Assembly (NCBI GenBank): GCA_024516035.1
Contig: CM044961.1
Location: 30,952,060-31,016,059, forward strand
Length of the DNA stretch: 64,000 nucleotides
Origin: Bactericera cockerelli
Taxonomy: Eukaryota; Arthropoda; Insecta; Hemiptera; Triozidae
Reading direction: 5' to 3'
Shown here: positions 40,180 through 50,571 of the stretch, in pieces
Position numbering within the stretch: the first letter of the stretch is position 1
Layout of the letters: the number at the start of each line of letters is the position of its first letter
Position numbers and translations under genes: made by a program
The notes under the pieces: generated by a model
What the model was told of the DNA's origin: nothing
Database searches by the model: none
Seen by the model: the letters and a program-made list of their open reading frames with translations, nothing else

Positions 40180-40470
40180 GAGCACGCAATTAGCTCAGTA
40201 GTTAAGCACTCGCTTGCCATGCGGTAGGTCCCGGGTTCGATACCCCGTGCCGACAAAAATTTGTATTCTTAATTTGGTTACAGTTGTTTGTAAGGGATAC
40301 CTTTCGGTGCGCTCGTGTTGACCCAGCACATAATTGGGGAGTATTGTGTCACTTCTCGCCCATCAGAGGGGAGGCATACTTACGGGATGGGCATGCTCCC
40401 ACAGTCTAACACAGACCACAAGCGTCTGCAGTAGCTCTTGTTTCATGGCTATGAAAAAAAAAGTTTATTA
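40180..40470 (+). repeat. RepM SINE (tRNA-Gly-like head)
   Basis: GCAATTAGCTCAGTAGTTAA (A box), CTCGCTTGCCATGCGGTAGG (anticodon arm with GCC) and TCCCGGGTTCGATACCCCG (B box). The body runs through GTTTGTAAGGGATACCTTTC to GTAGCTCTTGTTTCATGGCT and an A9 run. The acceptor arms do not pair properly, so it is a SINE head and not a tRNA gene. Confidence 0.75.
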
Positions 40471-40689
40471 CCTACTACTTTTTACCATTCTATTTTTCCC
40501 TACCCAATGCAAGTACCTAGACTTAATACTAGCTAGAGGAAATAGGAAACTGTCGTGTTGGCAAGTTTTCCTATTCTTGCAAATCATCACGCTTATATTT
40601 TATTATTTATTCAGCCAACAAGAAATAGGAAACTCGTATCTCGCTCCTTTTTCTTTGCGATCTCCGTTCTCTCTCTTTTACGTGCGAAT

Positions 40690-41107
40690 TTACTAGCTCT
40701 TTCTCTTTCTAATATATCTCTCTATCTTTCTCTCTCTCTCTCTCTCTCTCTATCTATATCTCTTTATCTTTCTCTCTCTCCCCTTCTACATCTTTCTCTT
40801 TCTATATCTTTCTCTCTCTCCCCTTCTACATCTTTCTCTTTCTATATCTTTCTCTCTTTCTTTTTATATCCTTCTCTTTCTCTCTCTCTCTCTCTCTTTC
40901 TCTTTCTCTCTCTCTCTCTCTTTCTCTTTCTCTTTCTCTCTCTTTCTTTCTTTCTATATCCTTCTCTGTCTCTCTCTTTCTTTCTCTCTCCCTCTCTCTT
41001 TCTATCTCTCTCCCTGATGTGTCTTTCTCTCTCTCTCTCTTTCTTCCTATCTCTTTCTTTCTATCTCTTTCTCTCCTTCTCTCTATCTCCTTCTCTCTAT
41101 CTCCTTC

Positions 41108-41143
<36 letters not shown>

Positions 41144-41210
41144 CCTCTCTCTCTCTCCCTCTCTCTCTCTCCCTCTCTCTCTCTCCCTCTCTCTCCCTCC
41201 CACTTTCTTC
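40690..41210. repeat. (CT)n/(CTTT)n tract, ~520 bp
   Basis: Continuous pyrimidine tract. The duplicated block TTCTACATCTTTCTCTTTC occurs twice near 40790-40835. The 220-codon plus and 125-codon minus frames are composition artefacts. Confidence 0.95.
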
Positions 41211-41384
41211 CTGTTAGCGAGGATTCCTTTATTATATTAAGGAACTGTTTGTCCTTCCCTTGTCTTCCTTCTATCTCCCAGAGACTATTTCCCCAAAGTC
41301 CATTTGAAAAATAAAATATTCCGACAAAGTACAGCCGGAAGGGGAAGGGTCCAGAAATGTTCGTGTACTTCTGTATGCATTATA

Positions 41385-41786
41385 CAGGGTGTATCAAAAC
41401 ATCATGTACAAAAAGAAACCACGTATAGTAGAGCTCAAATAAAGGCCACTTTGCTTGATAAAACTTATACGGAAATAGACCCTAATGTCGCTAGGATATA
41501 TTTCATGACCCCCTCCCATAACTCCGCCCCTGATCGGGGAAAACGTGCCAAATACTCACCAAAGAAGCATGATAACAATCGGAGACGTCATGCAAAAAAT
41601 GAAGTCAATTGCAAAATAATTCGATTTTTAATAATTATTTTTTGATTGTTAAGTGCCAACTTGTGGTGGCCCTAGCAACTTTAGGGTCCATTTCCGTATA
41701 GGGGTTTATTAAGCAAAGTGGTCTTTATTTGAGCTCTACTATAGGTACGTGGTTTCTTTTTGTACATGACCATTTGATACACCCTG
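41385..41786. mobile_element. Fold-back MITE with TA duplication, 402 bp
   Basis: Ends CAGGGTGTATCAAAACATCA and its inverse, flanked by TA (41383-41384, 41787-41788). Arms of about 120 bp (TAGTAGAGCTCAAATAAAGG; GCTTGATAAAACTTATACGG) with mismatches, and an unpaired centre. No transposase fragment. Confidence 0.75.
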
Positions 41787-42475
41787 TATATACCCTCTAG
41801 GTTGCGTGGGACTAACATTAAATTTACCCTTACGAGTGGACCTTACTAGTTACGAGTGGACCATCTGAAAAATCGGGATCAAAAAGTTCAAGAACAGTTG
41901 TCGTAATGTTTTGTGAATACCCACTGGCCCACTGGGAAATATGACATCACAAAGTAGAGTGCAATCACAGCGCACTATTTTCCATTTTCCCTTTGACCGA
42001 TTTTTAAATACAATATTCTGAAAGTAAAATTGTAAGATTAAAGACTTGCCAGCCTCTAGGGTTGTGCACTAAAAGTTGTTTTATATAATATTGTATACAT
42101 GAAATATTATTATTAGTACTTCCGAGAAATTTCTAATATTAGAATCGGAAGTACCTACCTATTGTGTTCGTTTTTAGTTTAAAAAAAAAAAAAAAATCAC
42201 TCCAATTTTTGTTGTTGTTCATATAACCACATACCTACTAAGAAAAATATTGTGGATTGCAGAGACATCAAAAGTCATCGCCGATGACACATACAGTGTA
42301 AGTATTCTAACCTTTTTTTTTTTTTTTTTTAATATTCGACTCTTTGAATGGGGTGATATTCCATCACCCTTTAACTTTTACTTTAAATTAATTCGGCCCT
42401 GAATAGACAAAAGTAAAAACAGCCTTTACCCATACCAAATTCCACGGAGAGACAAAATAACGACATCACAACATT
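41787..42475. other. Unassigned; includes RepJ-end and poly-T fragments
   Basis: 42117-42175 has TACTTCCGAGAAATTTCTAA and GAATCGGAAGTACC, a RepJ-end-like inverted pair. A poly-T run lies near 42312. The TTCGGCCCTGAA phrase (42391) also occurs in inverse near 22815. No gene. Confidence 0.4.
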
Positions 42476-42480
42476 CACAC

Positions 42481-42550
42481 AGGTGCGTTAATTAAGTTGA
42501 GCCATGTAGGATCAAAATACGTTCTGGTGGGCTGTCAACTTAACGCACCT
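42481..42550. mobile_element. 70-bp TIR element with 5-bp target duplication
   Basis: AGGTGCGTTAATTAAGTTGA on the left and TCAACTTAACGCACCT on the right form a ~19-bp inverted repeat around a ~25-bp loop. CACAC flanks both ends (42476-42480, 42551-42555). It is far too short to encode anything; possibly an extreme internal-deletion MITE or a solo hairpin. Confidence 0.55.
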
Positions 42551-42592
42551 CACACTCCACAAGTACAATTTTACTTTCCTTATCCTATAAAA

Positions 42593-42795
42593 AAGGGTTG
42601 GGTGGAAGAGATTGCCACAGGCAATAACCCCGCCCTTTAGGTAGGACATTAACTTCATTCTCTTTTTTTTTCTTGTATTTTTGTTCTATGCCTTCTTTCT
42701 TGTATGCTTAATCTTTTTGTTCTTCTTTATATTTCATTGTATTCTACTGTATATATTTTTGTTCTACCTAATAAAGCTTTCCATAATAATATTGT
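42593..42795 (+). repeat. RepD retroposon, full-length, inserted in RepI
   Basis: AAAGGGTTGGGTGGAAGAGA, TTGCCACAGGCAATAACCCC, GCCCTTTAGGTAGGACAT, then an AT-rich tail ending ACCTAATAAAGCTTTCCATA. RepI sequence lies on both sides: CTTTCCTTATCCTATAA before it and TATTGTATTCGTCGAAAATG after it. This gives the insertion order (RepI older). Confidence 0.8.
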
Positions 42796-42839
42796 ATTCG
42801 TCGAAAATGTGACCTACCCAGTTTTTTAACAATGTATGC

Positions 42840-43590
42840 AACTGACGGTGGTCCGGTCGTAATTATAAATCTTGCACAGGACAGTCGGAAGATGAAAGCG
42901 AAGGTGTCCCCAGTTATGACAACAGGGAGAGGATATGCAACCGCAGCATAATATCAGAGATGTGGCGGGCGAAACATGGCATTGATGATGTGAACGAAGC
43001 GGACAGCTTTAGAAGAACATTTGACGGCAGAAGTGGAGTGTGTTGACTTCGCGAAAATTTGTGAAACAGGATTAAATATCTAGGATTTCTTAATCCAAGT
43101 CATTATCACTTAACAGCTGATATAAATGCGCTGTGATTGGTTGAAATTCCTACCAGAGGGCGTGTTAAGGGATAGTGTAGGATTAGTTAATCTAATTATC
43201 TTTCATAATTTAATACCCGTAACCTTTTTAATTCAGAGACAAGAGTATAATAATGAAATATATGTTTGTATCCATCTTTTCTGGAAAGAAAAAAACTGGC
43301 TCATTTTTTTTATGAAAATTTAACTTCTGGTCGAAAAAGCCTTAACCTGGGGTCAACGCATTTCCCACTTTATTTGAATTGTAAAGGAAAGACTTAATGC
43401 TATTCACGTTGCATGGAAGACAAGTCTTAAGTCCGAAAGCTTATTGAATGTTGGAATGTAGGAGGATGAATCTTACAAAGCCCCCAAATCACCCAAGACT
43501 GACAGAAAAAAGCCGAATATGTCTCAGAGTAAATAGAATGATCCTATAGACAAGGGTAAGGCTGATGAGGAAAGGTATAAGATTTTAATG
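42840..43590. other. Unassigned region with a stop-free GC-richer stretch
   Basis: A plus-strand frame 42846-43047 (66 codons, no ATG) reads SEDESEGVPSYDNRERICNR, SIISEMWRAKHGIDDVNEAD and SFRRTFDGRSGVC, then a stop. It has ordinary, acidic, protein-like composition, unlike other frames here. I do not recognise it. It could be an exon, a decayed gene or chance. Confidence 0.25.
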
Positions 43591-43596
43591 TTGTTG

Positions 43597-43780
43597 GTTT
43601 AACGTCACTTTCAACAGCATGGTCACATCACGACGGGGTCTCATCCTCCATGCTCTGGAAACTCACCTATTCCCGGCCGGGTGAGGTTATTTTGAGTTCG
43701 CTGGTTTATGAGTTTACAGCGAATGGAGGATAAAACCCCGGTCGTGACTGGACCATGCAGTTGAAAGCGTCGTTAAACCC
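43597..43780. repeat. Inverted dimer of the RepF body
   Basis: The left half is the reverse complement of the RepF 3' end (TTTAACGTCACTTTCAACAG, ATGGTCACATCACGACGGGG). The right half is the forward form (GCGAATGGAGGATAAAACCC, CGGTCGTGACTGGACCATGC, AGTTGAAAGCGTCGTTAAAC). The halves meet near 43690 with 3' ends outward, forming a ~180-bp imperfect palindrome. No 5S head remains. Confidence 0.7.
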
Positions 43781-43972
43781 AAAAAAAAGTAAGAATTTAA
43801 GTAAGGTGCACAACTGCACACTAGTCTACAGGTTATAGAACCACTTGTTTATATATAACAAATCCTTGGATTTGTAGTCAAGTGGTTAACGCGCTAGTCT
43901 GGGATCCGTTGGTTCGAATCCCACCCAGTGCATGAATTTTTCCTCATTAATTTGAGTTTGTGACCACATAAT

Positions 43973-46756
43973 TTTTTTTTTTTTTTTTTTTTTTTCATCT
44001 CTGTTTACACGCAACAATAATGCTGCAATTACGTAAACAGGTTTGAGGGACACTGCATACAGACTAAAGACCTATATCCAGGCCCTCCCTACATCTTTGT
44101 TTAAATTGTTCCAAAGTGAGATCGAGATCCAAATCTGCACTGTTACAATAATTATTAAATATTATTAGAGAGGAGATAAGTGGTGATTCCAGGTAAACAG
44201 GAGAATAGTTTCTTGGTATATGAAAATACTGGGTTAGTGGTCGTTCTCTCAGTGACAGTTGTAAATTGGGCACTTTAATCAGTATTTTCTCAATTAGCCC
44301 TGGACATATAATGATGTTATTACTGAGGCCATGTATGAAAATTAGTTGGTAATACATTCGTCTTCTTTCTAACCTGCCTATACAAAGTTGTTCCAGTAAA
44401 TCTGAATATGAGATAGCATTTGGATAGGCAGGATAGAAACCATTATATTTCAAAAACAACACTCTCACGAACCTTGCTTGAATTTGCTCGAGTTTTTTTA
44501 TGTGGCATTGGTGTTTTGGAGCCCATATAATGGCGGCATACTCGAGTTTACTTCTAACAAGGGCCGTGTAGAGTGTCACAATTGTGTCAAAATCGTTGAA
44601 GAATTTAGAATGACGAAGTACAAGACCTAGGGTATTATTAGCAGCAGAGGTAATATTATTTGTATGCTGATCAAATTTAAGATTTTGTTGAAAGGTAACG
44701 CCTAGGTCTTTTTTCATTGTAACTCTATTTAGATGGATATTATTTATTGTGTATTCATGATGTAAAATTGCTCTTTTTCTTGTTATGGACATGACCTCAC
44801 ATTTATTTGGATGAAATTGTAATTTGATATTGGCTAACCAAGTACTAACTGAGTCCAGGTCCTCCTGCAACAACTGGCAATCACCACCGTTATCAATGTG
44901 CCTGTATAATTTAAAGTCATCCGCAAAAAGTAGGTGGTTAGAATATTTTATAGCAGCGCCTATGCCATCTATGACGATTGCAAAGAAAAGGCTAGATAGC
45001 TTTGAACCCTGAATCACAGATGATGTTGGATGGTAGGGTTTTGAAAAGGTGTTTTCAAAACGTACTCGATGTTCTCTATCTCTGAGATAAGTTGAAATGA
45101 AAGTAACAAAGTTTGGGTGAAAACCAAACGATAGTAGCTTGTTCAGGAGAACGTCAAAAGACAGCTTGTCGAAAGCTTTTAATATATCGGTATAAATGAC
45201 GTCAACCTGACCACGCCCATCATTCAGTTCTCCCGCCACAAAGTCATGGAAAACAACCAAATTACTAACAGTTGATCTTTTCTCTATAAATCCATGTTGT
45301 TGGTTTGAAATTTTAGCATAGATGAAAGGTGCTATTTTGGAAAAAATACATGACTCAAATAATTTAGAGAAAACTGTAAGGCAAGATATTGGCCTAAAGT
45401 TGGTTATATCTTTTGAGTTTGATTTTTTTGGTATTGGAGTAACAATGGTGTATTTCAGTAGATCGGGAAATTGTTTATGTTCTAGAGAAATGTTAAAAAT
45501 ATGAGTTAAGCATTTTATTAATAAAGTTGGATAGTTTTTTAGTAATATTGGGGGAAAGCTATCCATTCCAGGAGATTTTTCAGGTAATGATTGAATGGCA
45601 AAGTTTACATCTGTTTCTGAGATAGAGAACATGGGCAGTTCAATATGATATGATAGGCTATCTAGATCTACATTATAAGCATCAGGCGCTTCACTATAAA
45701 CAGATTTAAAGTATTTCGCAAACTCATTGCAAATGACTTCTGGTTCAGAGAGAATCACATCATCCAGCTTGTATTCAACTTTACCCAAACTTTTATTTTT
45801 GGATTTAATGAACTTCCAAAACTCTTTTTTACTTTTTGATTTGAGTTTCATTTGTAGTTCTTTAATATAGTTTTTAAAATCTGATTTTATTAAGTTTTTA
45901 ACTTGTTTTTTCTTTAATCGGTATGAATGATCAATAATTTTACATTTCCGCAATTTCTCTTTTTCTTTCATAAGGATTATTGTGTTACGGCTCCACCACG
46001 ATGGATATTTTTTATTATTAAAACGGATGGCTCTGGTTTTCTTAGTAGGTACATGGTGATCTAAAAAGGTATATAATGTATCATACAACTGTTTCAGAGC
46101 AATCTCAGAGTCATCCGTTTCCAAAACGTGGTACAAGTCTAAGTTATTAAGTTGATGTTGCAAGGTGGTTATATCAACGTTTTGGAAGTTATAGGCTTTG
46201 CTAAGAAATAAATGATTACCAAAAGGGCTTTCAGGTTGTTTTTGTCTTTTTCTGTATCTTCGTTTCTTTGTTGTTTTAGGAAGAGTATTATTTGATATAG
46301 GTTTCGTTGGTTTAGATATATTTTGAATTTTATTTTTCTTATAGTAAAAGTTTAATTCCAAAGCTGGATGAAGAGGATGCTCACGAACCATCGGTTCTCC
46401 TCTCTGGACTTCGACAAAGACACTTCTTTTTACATTGGGATTGGGGTTGTGTTTATAAAGCACAATATCCAAGGAACGGCCCATACTATTCTGTACCATG
46501 TTCTGAGATTGAAGATTAAAAAAAGAAATAATATCTATTAAGATGTCATCTCTAGGGTGGTATACGCCATTTGCTTTATGCAGTGTCATCGAGAGACCAG
46601 AACAGTTAAAATCACCGATGATCAATAGGTTTTTATCATATTCTGTTATATTATGTTGCATAAGCATACTTTGAAAACGCTCTATAGTTTCAGATGACAC
46701 TGGAGGGGGAAGATAAACTAAACATATTAACAATGTTGTATAGTTAATTTTTGTAA
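43973..46756 (-). mobile_element. 5'-truncated non-LTR retrotransposon (Jockey/CR1 group)
   Basis: A poly-A tail (plus-strand poly-T, about 43973-43995), a ~65-bp 3' UTR, then the open frame at 44064-46733. Coding similarity continues upstream of the nominal start (reading [17 protein letters not shown]) to about 46756, where RepA begins. The 5' end is therefore cut inside the endonuclease domain; ORF1 and the promoter are gone. Insertion into RepA with a poly-A tail fits target-primed reverse transcription. Without a promoter this copy is dead on arrival, although its frame is uninterrupted, implying a young insertion. Confidence 0.9.
44064..46733 (-). CDS. Endonuclease/reverse transcriptase polyprotein of a non-LTR retrotransposon (N-truncated)
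   Basis: 889 open codons encode the ORF2-type enzyme that nicks target DNA and copies element RNA into it. The start is nominal (TTG); the frame stays open upstream. Residues 1-130 are an AP-like endonuclease lacking its N-terminus: GDFN at 40-43, SLDIV at 88-92 and, near 118-125, HPLHPALE where families usually have SDH, so the catalytic Asp appears lost while the His remains. Residues 130-310 are a basic linker ([10 protein letters not shown]). RT spans about 380-690: [18 protein letters not shown] (434-450), motif [10 protein letters not shown] (514-522), QGSKLSSLF (575-583) and motif C FADD (603-606). The C-terminal 200 residues end EGLDIGL. No internal stops or frameshifts. The FADD box and overall plan fit the Jockey/CR1 group; the exact clade is not certain. 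Confidence 0.9.
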   Translation of the reverse strand: MLICLVYLPPPVSSETIERFQSMLMQHNITEYDKNLLIIGDFNCSGLSMTLHKANGVYHPRDDILIDIISFFNLQSQNMVQNSMGRSLDIVLYKHNPNPNVKRSVFVEVQRGEPMVREHPLHPALELNFYYKKNKIQNISKPTKPISNNTLPKTTKKRRYRKRQKQPESPFGNHLFLSKAYNFQNVDITTLQHQLNNLDLYHVLETDDSEIALKQLYDTLYTFLDHHVPTKKTRAIRFNNKKYPSWWSRNTIILMKEKEKLRKCKIIDHSYRLKKKQVKNLIKSDFKNYIKELQMKLKSKSKKEFWKFIKSKNKSLGKVEYKLDDVILSEPEVICNEFAKYFKSVYSEAPDAYNVDLDSLSYHIELPMFSISETDVNFAIQSLPEKSPGMDSFPPILLKNYPTLLIKCLTHIFNISLEHKQFPDLLKYTIVTPIPKKSNSKDITNFRPISCLTVFSKLFESCIFSKIAPFIYAKISNQQHGFIEKRSTVSNLVVFHDFVAGELNDGRGQVDVIYTDILKAFDKLSFDVLLNKLLSFGFHPNFVTFISTYLRDREHRVRFENTFSKPYHPTSSVIQGSKLSSLFFAIVIDGIGAAIKYSNHLLFADDFKLYRHIDNGGDCQLLQEDLDSVSTWLANIKLQFHPNKCEVMSITRKRAILHHEYTINNIHLNRVTMKKDLGVTFQQNLKFDQHTNNITSAANNTLGLVLRHSKFFNDFDTIVTLYTALVRSKLEYAAIIWAPKHQCHIKKLEQIQARFVRVLFLKYNGFYPAYPNAISYSDLLEQLCIGRLERRRMYYQLIFIHGLSNNIIICPGLIEKILIKVPNLQLSLRERPLTQYFHIPRNYSPVYLESPLISSLIIFNNYCNSADLDLDLTLEQFKQRCREGLDIGL

Positions 46757-47213
46757 TAATAAGACTCTGAGGGTTAGGTATTAGAAAATGCTTTGAAAAT
46801 TAACCTCGCCTGGTGGTTACCTTCCACTATAAAGAGTGTTATTATTATTATTGTATTTACTTTTACTTTGCATACACGTTGCTGAAAATCCTGCTCAGAG
46901 AAAATTCAGCAGCAATTCCTAGTCACTACCGTTCTAAATGTAAATGGGAAATTTTAAATGTATTTTATTATTTGTGTACATTACTCTATGTTACAATTTT
47001 AAATGTATTTTATTTGTCTAAGCTACAATTTTAAAATTGCGTACATCTCATTTTTTATAATGCAAAACAGAAATGTAAAAGTTCTTACCTAATACCCCCT
47101 GTTTCATTGTTATTATGTCACAGCATTTCAACTCGTAACGCGTAATATCTATTATAATAATATCATGTTTTTTTATCTAAGCATTGTTCTTTTTTTATAC
47201 TGCCTGATACTAT

Positions 47214-47346
47214 CAGTAGCTTGATCGATAAGGCGGCGGACTTGTAACCTGGACGTCGGTGGTTCAAGTCCTTTCAGCGAAGATTTAGTAAAGCGAGTTC
47301 GACTAGTTGTGATATCACGAAAGTGATTAACACAAGTATGATAACT
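47214..47346 (+). repeat. RepP SINE, best head
   Basis: AGTAGCTTGATCGATAAGGC, GGCGGACTTGTAACCTGGAC, GTCGGTGGTTCAAGTCC (B box), TTTAGTAAAGCGAGTTCGAC, TGTGATATCACGAAAGTGAT, ATAACT. A three-base loss follows the B box. Confidence 0.8.
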
Positions 47347-47397
47347 GAAAAAAAAAACTTAAAATTTATATACTACCTGATAGGACCGCTATTATTA

Positions 47398-49408
47398 CAC
47401 TGAAAAAAATTTTAGGTTCGTTTTTACTAAACAGTTTTGTAAAGGATTTTTAATAAAAATTTCGTTAAAATAACAAGAAATTGATAAATCCCACTAATAG
47501 TCATTTGAGATTTTACTTGGGCGTTCGTAAGAATAATCAATCAATTCTTGTAAATCGTCTGATCGTAAAACCAACTAACGTGTTAATTACCGCAATCAGA
47601 ACATTAGTTATGCTTACCAAGTTCTGTTTTGCTGGATCTATTACCAATATATTGGTAAGATTTACAAAAAGTTTGGTTAAATCTAATAAAATTATTCTGT
47701 TAAAAATACCACCTGATTATTACATGTCTGATAATTAACAAACAAAAATCGTTACTCTTACCAGATTTATATATGATAAAATACACAAGACAGTATTCGT
47801 TGGTTTAACAAGATTTTATCGAAAATTACAAAACATGTTTGTTAAATGAACCATACGGTTTCAGATTTCTGACAGATTTGTTTAGTTAAGTTTACTAAAC
47901 TTTTTTGTAAAACTCGGTCGTCATGAAAATCATTTGTAGTCCCAACGAAAGTTTTGTTAATCACCCCTAGTCAATTACGGTTACAAGACTCTTTGATTAG
48001 ATTTACTAAACAGAATTGTAGATTGAACAAAATTCTTGCTAAAACACGTGTGTCGAGAGACGAGAGAGACAAAAGATCTACAACAATTAATAAATACCGA
48101 AATCAATTTCAGATTCAGTTGTTTTATGTTCATTGAAGGCCCTGTGATTATTACGTCATATCTTTTTAAAATGGTATTGTTGTTTTTTTTTCAAAATTAA
48201 ATTGATTTATTTATTTAAATATTAACGTCCACTGGAGAACGTTAATATCTAAATACACAGTTAATTTTAATATTTACATAGTTAATATTAATAATGTCAT
48301 GCTTGGGTTTATTCGTAGATGTTTTGTGTGGTTTGGGTTGATAGGTATTGTGAAAGGTTAGTTATTGGGTGTTTTGTGTAACTCTGGAATTGGTTGATAG
48401 GTGGTGTGAGATTTTGGTTGTTTGATGTGTTGTCTAAGTCTGTGTTTGTTGGTTATGTTAATGTGGTTGATGTGTACTTAGTGTGTTGTGTAAGTGAGTC
48501 GTGTAAATTTGGTGATTCTTTTTTATTTATATAATAAAAAATGATTTTTGTGTTTAAGAGGTTTAAATTTTTAAAACTCTATTTTGCATAGTTATTTCAT
48601 CATTTAAAACTTTAATTATATGTATTTTAAATGTCTCTTATTGCATTTTAAACAAATGAATCTGTGTTTCTCAATAAAAGTGTTACATACACGCCTATTT
48701 TTAAATGATTGCAATTATATTTTGAATTATTTTCTCATAATGACTTAGTAACTGACATTGTTGTAAAAGTTTACTACAGGCGTTTCTGAAGTTCACTATG
48801 ATTATCAGTGAAGTTTATTATCTAAAGTTTACTGAAACTATCAGTAAAATTTACCAATATTGTTCGTGAGGTTAACTAAACGGATCAATAGTGTGAACGA
48901 AATGCGTTGCTTAAACTTACTAAACAGTTCAGTAGATTTAACCAATCTCTGGCGTAAGCAATAACAAGTCTGGTTGTTAAATCAACTATTACTATGTTTA
49001 AAATTACAAAACACTATCATAAGCCATACTGAGTCGATTGAATGGACTAATGAAGTATTTTGTAAACTTTACTGAACAGTATTGTAAATTCAACAAATTG
49101 AAAGAAACAACCTTAATAAGCATAACAAGATGATTCGTAAGCATTATGAATGCATGCTTGAGATCTTACTAAATACTTTAGTAAAGACAATGGATTTTTT
49201 TCTTGTCAAAAATACAATGATGAGTTTAGTAAAAGTAACTAAACATAAATTTGTTGGATGAACGAAAGATATCATTATCTTTACTAAATGGAGTTTACGA
49301 AATTTGATTTGTAATCTTAACAAAACATTTTGCTGTCACTCAATCAACCCTAAGACTTGTGAAATTTACTAAAGTTTTAGTAAGCCCTACAATAATTTTT
49401 TTTCAGTG
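47398..49408. mobile_element. 2.0-kb non-autonomous element, CACTG termini, dense GTTTAGTAA-like repeats
   Basis: Ends CACTGAAAAAAATTTTAGG and the inverse of CACTGAAAAAAAATTATTGT, each flanked by TA (47396-47397, 49409-49410). For about 700 bp inward from each side the DNA is crowded with degenerate motifs such as TTTACTAAACAGTTTTGTAA and TTAGTAAA/TTTACTAA in both orientations. The centre (about 48300-48530) is a G/T-rich stretch with repeated GTGTTGTGTAAGT- and GGTTGATAGGT-like words. No ORF over 85 codons. It interrupts the A/T end of the RepD copy that continues from 49411. TA flanks suggest Tc1/mariner mobilisation; a CACTG-type CMC element is an alternative. Confidence 0.7.
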
Positions 49409-49410
49409 TA

Positions 49411-49608
49411 CTATTATTATTAAATGCTTTATTAGCTAAAAAGACATATATATGTACATTTGTACAATACAAATAAATATTATAAAAAAGAAATAGAAAA
49501 ATGGAAACAATATAAACAATGAAATGGAAAGAAATAGATGAATACATAATTATGTCCTAACTAAAGGGCGGGGTTATTGCCTATGGCAATCTCTTCCACC
49601 CAACCTTT
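49411..49608 (-). repeat. RepD retroposon joined to RepF
   Basis: The minus strand reads AAAGGTTGGGTGGAAGAGAT, TGCCATAGGCAATAACCCCG, CCCTTTAGTTAGGACATA and ends GCTAATAAAGCATTTAATAA. The 3' end borders the CACTG element. The 5' side is followed, on the plus strand, by the same spacer and RepF as at 37817-38140. Confidence 0.85.
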
Positions 49609-49649
49609 TATGTATATGAGAGTCCTCTCACACTCGTATATTATACATA

Positions 49650-49878
49650 TAGCAGTTGTTGGTTGGTGCCATCATCATCAGGTCAAAGGTTAAAAGTCAG
49701 CGTCGATGGCGTGTTGGATGCACCGGTTCTCGGATTCACTGTTGACATTCCGGCCCAACCCAGGCTGGGTGAGTTCAATGTGGGTTTGTGAGTTTCCTGA
49801 GAATGGAGGATAATATCCCCGTCGTGATATGACCATGCAGTTGAAAGCGACGTTAAAGCCCAAATTAAAAAAAAAAAA
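49650..49878 (+). repeat. RepF SINE, partial 5S head, with poly-A
   Basis: AGCGTCGATGGCGTGTTGGA then TGCACCGGTTCTCGGATTCA keeps the first part of the 5S-like head; the rest is deleted. The body is GGCCCAACCCAGGCTGGGTG, GAGAATGGAGGATAATATCC and GCAGTTGAAAGCGACGTTAA, followed by A13. A 28-bp RepA fragment (minus: ATCGAATCCCACCCAATGCA) follows at 49885-49912. Confidence 0.8.
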
Positions 49879-50052
49879 ATGTGAAAAACTCATGCATTGG
49901 GTGGGATTCGATTTTTTTGACCACCCAGAGTCCGAGCCCCGGTTTTGTCGTGCGACCTTCACGACTAACGTTCAGTCTGACAGCACGGGACGGATGTTAC
50001 GTCCAACGATGATTGTGCTAACACTAATTTATGCACAAATGACCACTCCCCC

Positions 50053-50121
50053 TTCTCTCTCTATCTCTCTCTCTTCCTCTCTCTCTCTCTCTCTCTTCCT
50101 CTTTCTCTCTTTTTCTCTCCC

Positions 50122-50177
<56 letters not shown>

Positions 50178-50241
50178 TCTCTTTCTCTTTCTCTTTCTCA
50201 CTTCATCTTCATCAGTCCATCTTTCTCTCTTTTTCTCTCTT

Positions 50242-50283
<42 letters not shown>

Positions 50284-50480
50284 TCTCACTTCATCTTCAT
50301 CAGTCCATCTTTCTCTCTTTTTTTTTCTCTCTCTCTCTTTCTCTTTCTCACTTCATCTTCATCAGTCCATCTTTCTCTCTTTTTCTCTCTCTCTCTCTCT
50401 TTCTCTCCATCTCCATCCCTCTCCCTCGCTTTCTCTCTTCATATCCATTCCTCTTTTTCTCCATCTCTCTCTCTCTACTT
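50053..50480. repeat. (CT)n tract with ~60-bp higher-order repeat
   Basis: Pyrimidine microsatellite containing three copies of CTTTCTCACTTCATCTTCAT plus CAGTCCATCTTTCTCTC at about 50194, 50281 and 50345, i.e. a higher-order unit of about 60-90 bp. Confidence 0.9.
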
Positions 50481-50571
50481 TTGATTTTGTCCGTTTCGAC
50501 TTTGTACAAATGAAAACATCCCTCACCCCACCTCCCTCCCAGTTTCCTGTCCCCTTAGGAAAAGTAATATA

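Larger units (their letters stand above)
43871..46855 (+). repeat. RepA SINE, copy 9, split by a 2.8-kb LINE
   Basis: The head half is 43871-43972 (GTCAAGTGGTTAACGCGCTA, GTTGGTTCGAATCCCACCC, to TGACCACATAAT). The tail half resumes at about 46757 with TAATAATAAGACTCTGAGGG and ends CTTCCACTATAAAGAGTGTT. The ATAAT at the junctions may be a short target duplication, but it also belongs to the RepA consensus, so its length is uncertain. Confidence 0.85.

Noticed and set aside
40180..40255. tRNA-Gly gene
   Set aside because: Acceptor arms do not pair properly and a SINE body follows.
40555..41217. 220-codon open frame
   Set aside because: Ser/Leu/Phe reading of a pyrimidine microsatellite.
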